Source of the DNA: Fratercula arctica
Taxonomy: Eukaryota > Chordata > Aves > Charadriiformes > Alcidae
Direction: 5' to 3'
Assembly: GCA_947846985.1 (NCBI GenBank)
Contig: CANTUZ010000004.1
Span: 48,747,172 to 48,811,171 of the forward strand
DNA: 64,000 bases
Of this stretch, positions 11,948-23,660 are shown piece after piece. Each line of letters begins with the position of its first letter. The first letter of the stretch is position 1. The notes beneath the pieces are model-generated. The model saw only the letters and a program-made list of their open reading frames with translations, had not been told where the DNA came from and ran no database searches. The position numbers and the translations under genes were made by a program.

Positions 11948-14900
11948 TTAAAAAAAGGCAATAGGCAATTGTAAACGCTAAATACAGTCTAAGCAATTCT
12001 ACATTACAGATACAATCTGTCACATATTTTTGTCAGCTAACCTTGTTCATGACAAAGGGCCAGTTTGTCACTTTCTGTCATAAAAGTAAATTTACTTTTC
12101 CAAATCCCGATGATTCTAAAGTGTGGTTATAACAGAATCTTTTGGGTTGATTCTCTTTCACTTTGATACAAAGCATCTGAGAGGGCTTTTTCCCTTTCTG
12201 TTTCCACGTTCCACATTTTTGTGGAGGCACCATTATCCCTCTTGAACGGCGAGTCCACAGCCTAATAAATGTCATGAGATCATTTCTTTTGCTATTTAGC
12301 CTAGATATTTCTCTGTTTAGTTCCATCCTATTATGCTTAATTATCGTTTCCCTTATTGCTGGTCCTTCTGCTAATTTTGAGACCCTTTTCCAGTCCACAG
12401 ATTAGTCCTTTAAATGAATTTTTTCAAACAATGTTCCTTAAAGCCTTGTTGACTTTAGGATGGGAAGTTAGATAACAAGGTGAATGTGGCATGTTTATCA
12501 CTTTCATTAGAGTATGTGATGTGGGCATGACTAAGGGAGTAGTAGTGTTGGGCGTGCTCAGCAGCAGCAGCATCACCAGCCGAAGGCAAGATGGCCCATG
12601 TCTCTACAGCTGGTAGGCAGGTTCTAAACTCCATTCTGAGGGCATAAAAGTTAAAGAGGAGCAGTCCTTCTTTGCATCACAGTCCATGCTAACTTCAGTT
12701 CCCAGAAAGCATTGGACAAGCTCAAGCAGCACTGTCTTTCAAGGTGCACAGCCTTAGGAATGTGGGCTTTGGTTTTGGGGTGTTTTCTAGAGAGTAGAAC
12801 AGGGAGTCAGGGAAAAGCTGGGTTTGACACTGGCTTCAAACTGTGGTGAATATCTTTTTGTCCATTCTGCAATGCTTGCTGCCTGCAAATGTTCGGACAG
12901 TCGGTTACTTGCTGAAGTCTTTCCAGGACAGCCACAGGACTGGCACTACTGAAATACCCGCTCTCAGGTATGTGTTCACTCCTGTGGGGTATCTACACAA
13001 TACTCAAGTAGCTTTTTCTTAGGAAACATGGAGTGCATCAGCCTGCCAGAGCTGGGTCTGGTCTCTGTGGACATGGGAGAATATTATCACTTACAAGTTG
13101 CACCACGGATGTTTGCCTCAACTGTCTTGTTAAAATGGTCCACATTGCTCTTTGTCATACGCTAGATAAGCAGAAGGAATGTATTGAACTGTCATGGGAG
13201 AGTGAAGAGAAGACAGAGAAGTCTCTATGAATACTTACTAACTGCTGATGGCTAGTGCTTCCTCATCCTCTTTCCTTCTCAAGATCCTGTTTCGTTCCCT
13301 CTCTTGTTTTGAAAGGGATAAGTAAGCTATCTGCCACAGTTGTCATTACTGGCCTCTGCTCTGAATCACCTTGCTCTTAAAATATTTTCCTTCATTGTTA
13401 CCAGTATAAGCCATACTAGATAGAGACGTGGGATCTCAGAGAAGAGTCCTCATACTTGAGAGTATTCTGGGGCACTCCCTTTCCACTGGAGTCAGTTGTA
13501 TTCAGAAGATCTAGGAATGACTGAAGTGACTATTTGCTGTATGCAGCAACATTTAAGGACTACACACGCACACAAGCCAGATCCAACTGTATGTCTGCTT
13601 TTGTTTCTCCTCTCCTTCTGGGGGGCTCTAGCTTTGTGGATTTTGAATTGGGATTGTCGGCTCTCTCTGGGGAGACAATGTCCAGGAACTTAGTTAAGCA
13701 GGGGGTTGACAGAGCATCCTTCTCAGTGCGCTGAGCTTGGAACCTTGGAAACCAAAGAGATGTCATTCCTTGCCCAAGGACTCAGCTCCTGATCTAGGTA
13801 CTTGGAAAGTTTAGACCCATATCTATCTGGGGGGTGGATCTAGAAGGTTGCCAGCAGCAACTTGACCTATGGCTGGAGTCAGGCAATGCCTTCTGTGGGG
13901 TTGCACCCCAAAGGTTACAGGAAACATGTGGTGCAAATGAATCAAGGTCAGGAAGACCTTATAAAGTGGAAGGAAGGGGACAGGTTAAGTTGCTCTCATT
14001 TTGTCTGTGAAAAATATGTTTTTCTCCGAAATGAAAATATTTCGTGCACCAAAGCTGCCTGCCCCTACAGGCCCTGTAATTTCCCACTCAGAGGGCAGGT
14101 CATACCACATTAGCTTTCCCTTTTTTAGTTGACATTTTGTAATACATTTAATGATTAGCAAAACAAATTAGCAAAGCAAGAGTATTTCTGGATACAGCTT
14201 CAAGGCTGGCTAGAAGCAGACAAGAGACTAAAAGTCCCAATTAAATATTGGCTAAAAAATGTCAGGTAAACTCAGGCTGCTTTTCATAAGAAGGCTGAGA
14301 TAATTTGCGTAAAACTTTAGTCTTGTGATACCGTGACTTTTTGTGTTGATTTAGTTTTCTTTGGGGGGGATGGCCTTGCATTTCAGTCCCTTCTTTTATA
14401 GAAAGGCTTTCTGATGGGGAAAACATAGTCTATTATATTAGTGTAAGGGATCACATCTTTCCATTTTTATCTGTCACTGGCTGAAAAGTTCTTGTTACTA
14501 CTGCCAGCTAATAGAGTTGCTTCTCTAGCTCAGCGGGTAGAGGCATGTGCTGTCTAACTGCTCAGCCTGTCTAATTGCATCACTACAGTCTGTGCTGGCT
14601 GTCTCATCTAGCTGTATAAAGTAATTAAGTTGCCCCACTACTGAGCTGCTGGTGCTGAACATCAATGCCTGGTACTGCCTTGCAGCGGGCTTGTTCTTCA
14701 GGTGTAGCTCAGGCGTTTATTGTCTCTTGAGGGTACTCTGTGGGGGTACTCATTGCTTCTGCCAGCGCTTAGGTATTTTATCTTGGTAAATTGTGTATTT
14801 TAGTATCCGTGAAAGAAGAATGTTCCCTAGATAATTCTGTTTGCGGATGTATTTAGGCATCGAAACTCAACTATTCTCAGTTGTGCTGCCCCTTAACAAA

Positions 14901-15668
14901 TCAGGAAGGAAAAAAGAGCTATTTTAGTTTATATTCTCAGCTCTGAAGGGTCAATATGGTTGCTGAGAATCATCAAAGAACAGGGATGTGCCTCACACGC
15001 GCTTTGTTTTTTTGTCGGGTGTGCTTCCCTGCCAGCCATGCTGGGTGACGATGGTTCCCATTCTCGTCAGTCATGTGTTGCAGTGAATCCCCCACCCAGA
15101 ACTGGTTTCTCTTTGCCAGGCTCTAAGGGTTTTAGTAGGACTTTTTGCTGAGACGCCACAAAGAACTAATCCTAGCACACAGGAGGATATGGATGTATGC
15201 TTTTGCTGTCTGCTGCTCTTGGATTTCTTTTGGGAGTCTAGGTGTTAAATAGTAGTGCCAGTAGTTCCTTTCTTCTGTTTTACCTTGGTATAACCTTGAG
15301 TACAGGAATGACATACCAGTGACCTGATACGATACTAGAAACTTACATACAAAAAGCAGTATTGCAGGTTAGGCAAAAATGTATTGTTAAAATCCTTCTT
15401 TCCAAGGTGAGGTAAATTCTTTGTCATCACATTATGTCGTACAAATTTAAAAGTTGATTCACTGTAGTTAGTTACTTGGTATGTTTCTGTCCCAAAACAA
15501 GAAAGAATTCACAGGCAGAAATACACCTTTATGTATGAGCGGGATGGATGTCTAACGTGAATTGAAAGCAGTAAGACTTGTAGTCAGCATCCTGAGCTAT
15601 TTTGCCCCGCTGTGAAGTGTTGATGGTGAGAGAAGCAAATCCCTCCTAAACTCAGCGTTCTTTTGCAG

Positions 15669-15846
15669 GGCTAGAGCCCCAGTCACCTCCGAAAGCACCG
15701 TCAGGGAAGACATCAATAGGACCAGCTCTACTGAGCTCCCGCGCCCAACTGAAAGGGAATGAAGATGAACTTGATCCAACCTGTGCAGCTGCCACGTGGA
15801 AACTTATTAGAGACAAACTGCCAAAGTTACCGCCTCTGCATGCCAG
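15669..15846 (+). CDS. UVSSA: UVSSA coding exon 2 of 7 in window: linker region
   Basis: This 178-bp exon has acceptor ttttgcag and donor gttatt. It adds two bases to the preceding G to make Gly, then reads [15 protein letters not shown] and continues to [16 protein letters not shown], ending with two bases (AG) of a Ser codon. The G-L-E junction matches the known UVSSA linker between the p62-binding segment and the C-terminal domain. The linker is Pro/Ser-rich and probably disordered, and it is weakly conserved in the family. Phase continuity on both sides is the main support. The donor, AG|gttatt, is weaker than the gene's others but has GT. Confidence 0.9.
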
Positions 15847-17078
15847 GTTATTTTTGGTTTAATTCTTGTAGAAACCTCTTGCTCTTACTTCTATTTTTTA
15901 GTTGTGAAAGCACACAGAAAAGTGCTCATGAACTAGGCAAGCTGCTAAGTCTGTCTTGGTTTCATTTTGAATTACAGTTCTTTTACCAACATGTACATTC
16001 ACTGCTTAATATTGGGAATTTTGTTAGTGACGCTTAAGGAATATTTTACTACTCACTTGGTTTAGGTTTTATTTGGTGTAAATGGCTGCAATGAAAAGAT
16101 AAAACATTCCCTCCTTTCCTAACAAAAAAAAACGCATTCCCATTTATTGGGGTAATGTTTGGTTTGCAACTAAACAGAACATATCCTAATGCTAAATTAG
16201 AAAGCAGTTTCAACCATCTCTCGCTAATGACTTATGCTGTCAGCGCTGCCTGGAGGTGTGCTTTACTGATTCCAAAGGTGTATTTGGTATTAATCCTATT
16301 CAAAGTTTACTGAAATTCCAGCCTTGTCTAGCATTTATCTGTGATTTCGGGGTAAGACTGAGTAATCTGCTTAGTGCATATTCCTGAAAAGAAACTTCTG
16401 CATTCGCCAAGAAAGCCCCCCAAAGCTAGCAAACTGTAATGTAATCTCAGAAAGGGCTTTACTTCATTAGAACTCCGGAGTTTGGAGTATTCACGTGTAC
16501 CTTTTGACTTTTAATCTTTAAAAATTTAATGTTTCATTAAGGTGACTCAAGACCCTTTGAAGCTCTCTCAGTGAATACCCAAGGTCTCCGTAGTAGTACT
16601 CTGTTTTTTGAGGACTTTGTAGAGGTGTTGCTCAATGAGTATTATGAGTCTGCAAGATGGAATTTTGTCAACAAAAAACAGACTTTGCAATCTGTGTGAC
16701 TGCCGTGCGCACACGAGCAGGAGTTTACAGAAGAAAGATCTTTCTAAAAATGATTTGTTGTAGCTCCTCTTGCAGTACAGCCTGTATGATCCGCTACTGC
16801 CCCCATTAGATCTCTAGGCTTCTACACCTATGGTATAATACACTTTGTTTTGCTTTAGCTGAATGAGCAGTTAAGCTGCATGGTGCAATATGTGCTGTAT
16901 AGAGAGTATGTAGTGTTATGGTCTGTATCCTTTAAAAAACACAAAAACCCAATACTCTAAAGGTAGTTGTAGTTCTAGATCTAAGATAATATTAGCATTG
17001 GGGTAAAGATCTAATGAAAAGAGAGAAAATGTTGTGATCATTGCTGTTCTGTATTGAGTTTTCATAATTTTTCCCCAG
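15847..17078 (+). other. UVSSA: UVSSA intron, 1.2 kb
   Basis: AT-rich intron from gttatt to ttccccag. I see no coding, RNA or mobile feature inside it. Confidence 0.8.
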
Positions 17079-17231
17079 TGACTCTGCAACTACTGAGACA
17101 GCAGCCTTGGAGGAGCCTGACAGTAAGAGAAGAAAACTAGAAGAAGAAAGAGCTAAAGCTCCCCTCGTGCCTTTTGGATTAGATATTCACTACTGGGGAC
17201 AGGATCAGCCAACTGCTGGGAAGATTCTCAA
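17079..17231 (+). CDS. UVSSA: UVSSA coding exon 3 of 7 in window: start of conserved C-terminal domain
   Basis: This 153-bp exon completes a Ser codon, then encodes [14 protein letters not shown], the basic stretch [12 protein letters not shown] and [20 protein letters not shown], ending in AA of a Lys codon before GTAATG. The block 'VPxGxDxHYWGQxxPTAGKI' is highly conserved in UVSSA and opens its C-terminal domain (DUF2043-type). KRRK could act as a nuclear localisation signal (inference). The coordinates give 1+150+2 bases, consistent with both neighbouring phases. Confidence 0.94.
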
Positions 17232-20200
17232 GTAATGCTCTTTTTCTTTTAAGACAAATTAAACAAATACATACAGATTTACTTGTACTCAGAGGTCATG
17301 CAGTGGGGTGACTGCTACTTCTTTTGATAATTACTTTTCTTCTTTCCCTTGTGCTGTACGACCCATAAACAAAGTTCAGAAATTCTACCTTAAAATGTTA
17401 TTTGTTTTGAGAAGACGTGATACTAATTAAATATCCTTTGATGCTTCAAAGCACATTTTTTCTGCTCTTTCATGTTTGTGTATTATTTGCAGCATGGCAT
17501 CACTTACTTCAATTTAAATTGGTACCTCATTATGCAAAGTGCTATGCAAGTGCATGATAGACAGTCCCTCTGCTGGGGACTTTACAGTCTAAATAAATAG
17601 CAGACAAGGTAGGAGAAAAGCTAGGGAGGTGTCAGGAGTATTTTTCCTTACTTTACAGAGTGGTAACTGAGGAAATTGATATGCTTGTTCGGTCACACAA
17701 GAAGTAGGTGACACCTGCAGGATTTGAATTTGGATTGCTCACTTTTCATTCTTGCCTGGGAGGGTTTTGTGTTTCTTGGACATGAAGCATTGCTGGCTTG
17801 GGGAAAACTTTAGCAATGCCAGGGAGAAGAGATGGTAGGTATACATCAGAAATTCTTTCTAGCAGTAAGTTTTTAAAACCCCTTTTTAGGACTAGTATTT
17901 TTATATGAAAGTTCAGATGCAAAGTCCTCCCTCTCCATATAAATTTCATTTAAGTCCACAAGAACTTTAGTATCACTGTATACTATACCTGGCTTGGAAA
18001 AGGCAAAAGCCATTGACTGGCTGGATTGCAAATCAAACTTATATATTCTATATAATATATTATATAAACTTATATATTCTATATTACTTTAACTTTGTTT
18101 GTTTCTTATCAAAACAAACAAAAAAAACCCTACCCATGACCACAGTGTTTGCAGAAAGAAACAAGAGGAAAGTGTTGCCGCTGTATCTGATTGCATAAAA
18201 TGCTGAATATGTTTCAAATTATTGAAAGCCAGTGAAATTCGATACATAATAGTGCTTTAACAGCATCACTCCAAGCTTTGGATTCTGTCTGGTGTGGTGT
18301 AAGCTTTTCAAAGCCTATAAAATGGTTAAGATTTTCAGCAGGGCTTTAAGAAGCATTTGTCTGTGATAATGCCAAAAAGGTAGTAAGGCTTTATTTTACA
18401 TTGCAAATGAGTTATTCAAGTCATAAGTGGAATCAGAAGCATATTTCACTGCCTGTCTGCCTTGTGCTGTACTGTATTATTTTTATGCTTTCCAATAAAA
18501 TAGAGGGCACACTTCTGAACCTTATAGTCTATAACTACAGATAGGCCAATCTAACTAAAGATAATTTAAGTAACTCTGCATACACAATACCATTGACCCC
18601 TGGGTATAAAATATATTTATTGCAAAATTAAGGTGGTCATTGGCCAGCTCCTTTAACTATTCTATATGCACACATACTGTCTCTATAAGATGCCTAGGAA
18701 AAAAAAGCAAACCCCAAAACCAGACTACACATATGGAATGTGTATGGAATTTGATTTTTTTAAAATCTGAAGTGGAAAAGTCTGTCCCCTTCACCTATTT
18801 AACACTACACTTACTTAATTACAGCATTTACAATAAATTAAGATTTTTATAGTGAGAATGTAGCTACCAGGAACAGGATTTTTCTAAAGAAGTTCTGTTT
18901 AGCAGGTAAATGATAAACTGCCATCTTCTCTAGAATGTAACAGTAACTGTGGGCTTTACAAAAGGTTTGAGTCAAACCATTTTCCTTACCTCTGTCCTCA
19001 CTCACACAACTCATTAAGCTAGTTTAAGAGTTCATTTTAAGAGTTTATAAAGCTGTAATAGTACTTTTTTTGGAGGGGGAGGTGGGGTGGTGGTGGTGTG
19101 TGTACTGCAAGTGTTGTACTGTGTAGAGACTGCTATGCCAGCTTAACCAACTATTTTGGGTAGCATGGGCCTTCCAAACTCATCTACCCTCCTCCTTGAA
19201 TTAAATTAGCTTACTTGGAGTGAATTAGCTGGTGCAGCACTTCCTATGACTGTGGCTAGGATATTTGAATTAGCTCATTTAGCACTTTCTCCAGGATCTC
19301 TGTATGCATCATACTGGTTTTAGAATTTATATTTATTCAAGTTTTTGATAAGCTTCCCATCATCTTAGGAACAAAGTTGATATAAATTTGTGAAAGACTG
19401 CAACATTTCTCCAGAAGCTGGACTACCTTTTAGATTTCAGTTAACCATTACTTGTCTTTTATTCCTCAAAATGTATAGCTATGTAATTTCTATTAAAGCC
19501 TCTGTCATTTGTCTAGATCAGCAATACTCTTTCTGTGAGTGAGTGGAGTGTTGATCTTCCAGTTGATTATCTGTTCCCCTTCTGATCCCTCTTACAAAAA
19601 GGTTTTACTTGTCACATGCATAATTTTTTCACACAAAGATCTCTTGTTCTGCCTTTTAAAAATGTTTTTTAAATTACAACAGCAGAAAATCAGAAAACTT
19701 TGGGAATTAGCTCTGCTTTGTTCTTTTCTCACCTGCCTGTAAGTCATGCTGTGAGAAAATAAGTTATATGCTTGTAGTAAACAATAGTATTTATGAATAT
19801 CTGTGTAGGAATCAGGCTATTTTAAGTCCAGTTCCCAAATACTGATAAATGATACGTGGAGTGAAAATCATTTTAATATTCCTGAGATTTGTTGGATGCA
19901 GACTGGGGAGGGTGATATTAAGTAGAACCCTTTCCTAATTGGAAAGGTTGGCATGCACAACTGTTAAATGCTTCTTCATTCTCATGTAACTGTAATTTGA
20001 TAATTTAGAGGGGGAGGGGAGTTCAGACCACCAAAGGACACTAGAATTTTCCTAAGAGATTCTGTAAGGCTACCTTGCATATAGAAATCCTGTATGGTGT
20101 CTTTTTAGGAATGCTTTCCCCTCCTTGTGTCTGTAAGGTTAGTAACACAGAGCTAGCAGTCAGTCTTGTTTTCAAGATTGTGTTAGAACTAAGCAAATAA

Positions 20201-22192
20201 GAAATTTATTTCATTCTTTTATTTACTGTCTGTTTTACAATCTTGCCACGTAATTTCTGATGCTAAAATACTGTACCATTCAAATGTTTGACTGAAGTCA
20301 TATTGGTGTATTATAAAGATTCTTCGAGCTTTTTTGTTAGCCTATAGTTTGCAGAATTGTGTCATTGAAGACTTTATTTTTAACCAAAAATTGTGGAAAC
20401 ATATTGCTAGGCTTAATGTTGAACTAGCCTCCAGTGTAACTCTTTTGCCTGTAACCCCTAATTTACTAGAATAAAGTTATTTGGGTTTTATGGCAGGTTA
20501 GAATTTTTCTGTCACTGGTGAGGTGTGTTTGCTGAAGAAATTACTGGGATAGCATGAATCTCTTTAACCAGGATTTTACCTGTTGAACTTTTTTCTGATG
20601 ATTTGGCAAATCATAGAATGGCTTCAAAATTGCTTAATCCCTTTTTTAACCTAGTTCTTTACGTAGTTTTAGATGGTCAGCTACTGCAGTAAAGCCAGCA
20701 GCTATATGTGTTGTAGGTTGCTAAGGTCAGGTAATTTCCCCCACTTTTTTCTTTTCCTTGTCATCTGCTAAAAACTTGCTGAGATAAAATTAATCAAAAC
20801 TCTTCAGGCCCACTGAAGTAATTCTTTAAGTATTGGGTTATGTGCTTTGCTGAATTGAGATCGTTGTGATTAGTGAAGCCAGTGTTCACATATCCATGGC
20901 TCTGCAGTCTACAGAAGGCAAAGTCTCAGAAGAAGAATGACATACGAGGATATTAATGAGTGAGAGGAATTGGATATGGATAGAGAAAATCCTCTCAAGT
21001 CAGTCTGGGACTGATTGGGTGGAAGAGCTATGTGGAAGAAAGGGATTGTGAAGTGTCCTTTATGAATTTTAAGTCCTTATCAAGACATCTAGATATGTCT
21101 GTTTTGTTGTAATAAACAGCAGACATGCAGGCTGGATTTTTTTTTTTTTTTTTGCTTAGTTTTGCTGTATTTTTTCTCTTTAACTTCCTATTTTCTTAAA
21201 TTTGGGATGGAATTGTTGTTGTTTAACTTCAGATGTCTTAAAGTTAGGTATCTAAGCTTAAGCTGGTCACCCCAATTTCTTTTCATGATTAAGGAAAAGA
21301 ACCATTTACCATCAGAGGGACAGTCATTGCATCCTAAGATTAGCATCTAAAATGAGTCAGGTAATTACTCTCTGGGGTTGAGGGTTTCTCACTGTAGACT
21401 GTTGGCAGCCTAGGGTGGCTGACATGAAATTATGTGAACACTGTTGAGAAAATTTGAAAATACTACATCACTCAAGGGCCCTTACTCCCCTTCTCTCTCA
21501 CTCCCCACGTTCACTGATGTGGTACTAATCTTCTTTGTATGGCTGCCTATATGTGTCTGTAAATATAGGTAAGATCACTATTTTTAAAATAGATTTTCAA
21601 TGGATTAGCTTAATTTCTTAGAGGAACACGCCATAAGTTTCTCAGACTTATGGACACTGTAAAGGAGAATGTGGAAGAAAGAATCTCTGTAATACTCAGC
21701 TGATTGTTTGCTCTCAGTATATTGCAACATACTCTTGATTTCAGCTCCTGCTTCTCTGCTATGGCAGGAGTACAGCTACCAGGAACGAGATCAGACAAGT
21801 TAAGATCAAACTGTTTCCTCCCTGATCTATCTTCTGTGTTTAACCATAGAAGTGTTTTGTTATGAAGAATGTTAACTACAGAATTACAAAGCTATTCACT
21901 GAAACTAGGTATTGGATAACTGACTCTGTAGGTTCATGAACTAGAGCTAAGACTTGTAATAGGTTAGCAAGTTAAACAAGAAATCGATACTAGACAGGCT
22001 TTGCTGGTATTTTAAAAACATCTTCATAATGTAGGAGTCATAAGAAAGAATGGAAGATTCCTAGGTTTTTCTAATTCACTAGTAAAGCTTCCCTTCCTTT
22101 TACATATAAGTTTACCACAGGATTATACTGGCATCTTTATGTGCTTTCTTGCAACTTTGACTGTGAAGAATTTTCATTTGTTGTTTTCCCAG
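17232..22192 (+). other. UVSSA: UVSSA intron, 5.0 kb
   Basis: Intron from gtaatg to ttgttttcccag. It contains an old interspersed repeat near 17520-17730, an AT-rich palindromic stretch near 18040-18090 and a T run near 21138-21154. No other supportable feature was seen. Confidence 0.8.
17520..17730 (+). mobile_element. Degenerate ancient interspersed repeat (SINE/LINE-derived)
   Basis: The order 'gtgctatgcaagtgcatgat', 'acagtccctctgctggggac', 'tttacagtctaaataa', 'gtcacacaag' and 'caggatttgaattt' follows a widespread old amniote repeat, whose copies typically read acagtccct...ttacagtctaaata...ggtcacac...gatttgaac. The copy is strongly diverged. Family assignment (CR1/L3-like LINE end or MIR/CORE-SINE-like) cannot be made by eye. 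A second partial copy lies near 27640-27740. Confidence 0.5.
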
Positions 22193-22376
22193 GTTTGCTT
22201 CTGAACATCGGTTTTGGGCACCCAGTGAAGTAGAGGAAGAAGTGGAAAGTAAAGAAATAACTGAAATGTTAAAAACTAGATATATAACATTTGCTGGCAA
22301 GTTTGAACCAGTGAAACACAGATGTCGAGCACCAATGCCTGATGGAAGTCTGTGTGAAAGACAAGATCGGATTAAG
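22193..22376 (+). CDS. UVSSA: UVSSA coding exon 4 of 7 in window: conserved domain, first two Cys
   Basis: This 184-bp exon (1+183) completes a Lys codon, then encodes [17 protein letters not shown], followed by [20 protein letters not shown] and [21 protein letters not shown]. It ends on a codon boundary before GTAGAC. The motif C-x9-C formed by [11 protein letters not shown], continued by C-x2-H in the next exon, is the conserved zinc-finger-like part of UVSSA's C-terminal domain. Family knowledge links this region to contacts with ubiquitinated Pol II and the repair complex. Both Cys and the surrounding GKFEPV signature are intact. Confidence 0.95.
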
Positions 22377-23246
22377 GTAGACACCAAGTTACATAACTTC
22401 CAGGATATGTGCTATATGGAGAAGATGTCATTAAAACATATCTATAAAAGTTTATTTCACATTGTAAATATAGCTCAAGGGAGTGGAAGAAAATTGTGTC
22501 TGGAGAAGTTTGCTGTTAATATGTGCTTTATGTGGGAAACATCCTTTTGGTAAGGAAGCTATAAACATTTAAGGAACTCATAAATACCTATGATGAATGC
22601 AAAAAATATTTGTATTTTATTTATTACTGTGATATATGAGTACCTGGCAGTAAAGCCAAGACAGATAGTTGATTGCCGAAAAGTTTTCCTCATTTAGAGG
22701 CATATTGATGTTAACTGTTTTTAGAAACTTGAGTCTATGAGGGGCAAAGATATTTCATTTACAAATTAGGTTTTTATGAAAGCTAAGTCCTACACAGATT
22801 CAAACTATGAGCCCTATTGAGCAGAAATATTTTGTTTAAATACTTTGTACTAGTATCCTTGTTCTTCCTGTATTATCTGAGCTGAAGGGTCTGAATGCAC
22901 TCAAATACTTCAAATGGGATTGTTACAGGATCGAGATACAGCATAAACAGCAGCATACAACACAGCATTGCTGCCCTTGTTCCGGACTTGACAGGATGCA
23001 CTACTTGGCCTCTTGAAATAGGATATTCATATCACAAAGAGCTTATTTCTTTGAGATTCTGAATATATTAAACACTTGATATTTATGGGATCCTAATGCT
23101 TTCTAAGCGGAACTGGGAATTAAGTGTAGAGTTTTGTTGCTTGATTCCAGCGTATGGCTGTAAGCTATGTTGAATAACATATAAGCATTTTCTTTCAGTT
23201 CAAAAGTTTTGAGATTTATGGTTTTTTTCCCTCTTTCTTTCTGAAG
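22377..23246 (+). other. UVSSA: UVSSA intron, 0.9 kb
   Basis: Short AT-rich intron from gtagac to ctttctttctgaag. An in-frame read-through of the previous exon continues to 22553, but the following Cys-His residues are supplied by the exon at 23247, so splicing is clearly intended. Nothing else was seen. Confidence 0.85.
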
Positions 23247-23358
23247 TGCCCATTCCATGGGAAGATAATTCCTCGGGATGATTCTGGGGTTCCCATTAAC
23301 GCAGAGGACAGAGCCAGAGAAGAAAAGATGCGATTTGAGAAGCAAGCGGCTCAGCCAG
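23247..23358 (+). CDS. UVSSA: UVSSA coding exon 5 of 7 in window: completes Cys/His motif
   Basis: This 112-bp exon starts on a codon boundary with [14 protein letters not shown], then [18 protein letters not shown] and AQP, and ends with one base of a Glu codon. The leading CPFH supplies the third Cys and the His of the C-x9-C-x7-C-x2-H arrangement begun in the previous exon. 'CPFHGKI-PRDD-G-P' is a hallmark of the family. The basic/acidic EDRARE... helix follows, as in other vertebrate UVSSA proteins. The acceptor is ctgaag and the donor is GTTTGT. Confidence 0.94.
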
Positions 23359-23454
23359 GTTTGTATCTGCATAGCATCTTTAAAAAATAAATAAATAAAA
23401 ACTTAAAAAATATTAGGCAGAGGTGGAAAATAAGCTTTAAATGTAAGCATAATG

Positions 23455-23660
23455 TCTTTATTGTATGTATGTTTGTGTATATATTGTATACAATATTTAC
23501 AATATCTAGAATATATTTACAATCCAAACAATAATTGTATATATTGTATCTACATTGTGTCTATGTTTCATATATTGCATCTACAATATATTGTATCTAT
23601 ACTGTATATATCTATACTACAATGTATATTGTATCTCTATATAGATACAGTGTAGATACA
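23455..23660. repeat. AT-rich imperfect tandem/palindromic region
   Basis: Variants of 'tatattgtatctac' and 'tacaatata' recur about every 15-25 bases. At 23481-23496 there is a perfect 16-bp palindrome, atattgtatacaatat. Open frames across it (Ile/Tyr/Cys-rich) are products of the repeat and not genes. Confidence 0.75.

Larger units (their letters stand above)
1098..15668 (+). other. UVSSA: UVSSA intron, about 14.6 kb
   Basis: This long AT-rich intron runs from GTGAGT at 1098 to ttttgcag at 15661-15668. The flanking exons are phase-compatible (G|GG), so no coding exon needs to be missing. It holds a solo LTR (6211-6786), a long T run near 5952-5978, an A run at 11912-11945, a possible cryptic exon at 8468-8584 and a tRNA-like A box near 14526. 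Several open frames of 60-106 codons occur (for example minus 12078-12398), but none is recognisable. The remainder shows no supportable feature. Confidence 0.8.

Noticed and set aside
12078..12398. 106-codon minus open frame in the UVSSA intron (protein-like, Lys/Arg-rich)
   Set aside because: Not recognised, no neighbouring exon or promoter. The adjacent A run is on the wrong side for a retrocopy in this orientation to be convincing. Treated as chance; a protein search would decide.
22377..22553. Extension of the UVSSA exon past 22376 as coding
   Set aside because: A proper donor lies at 22377, and the required CPFHGKI continuation starts at 23247. The extra frame is intron read-through.
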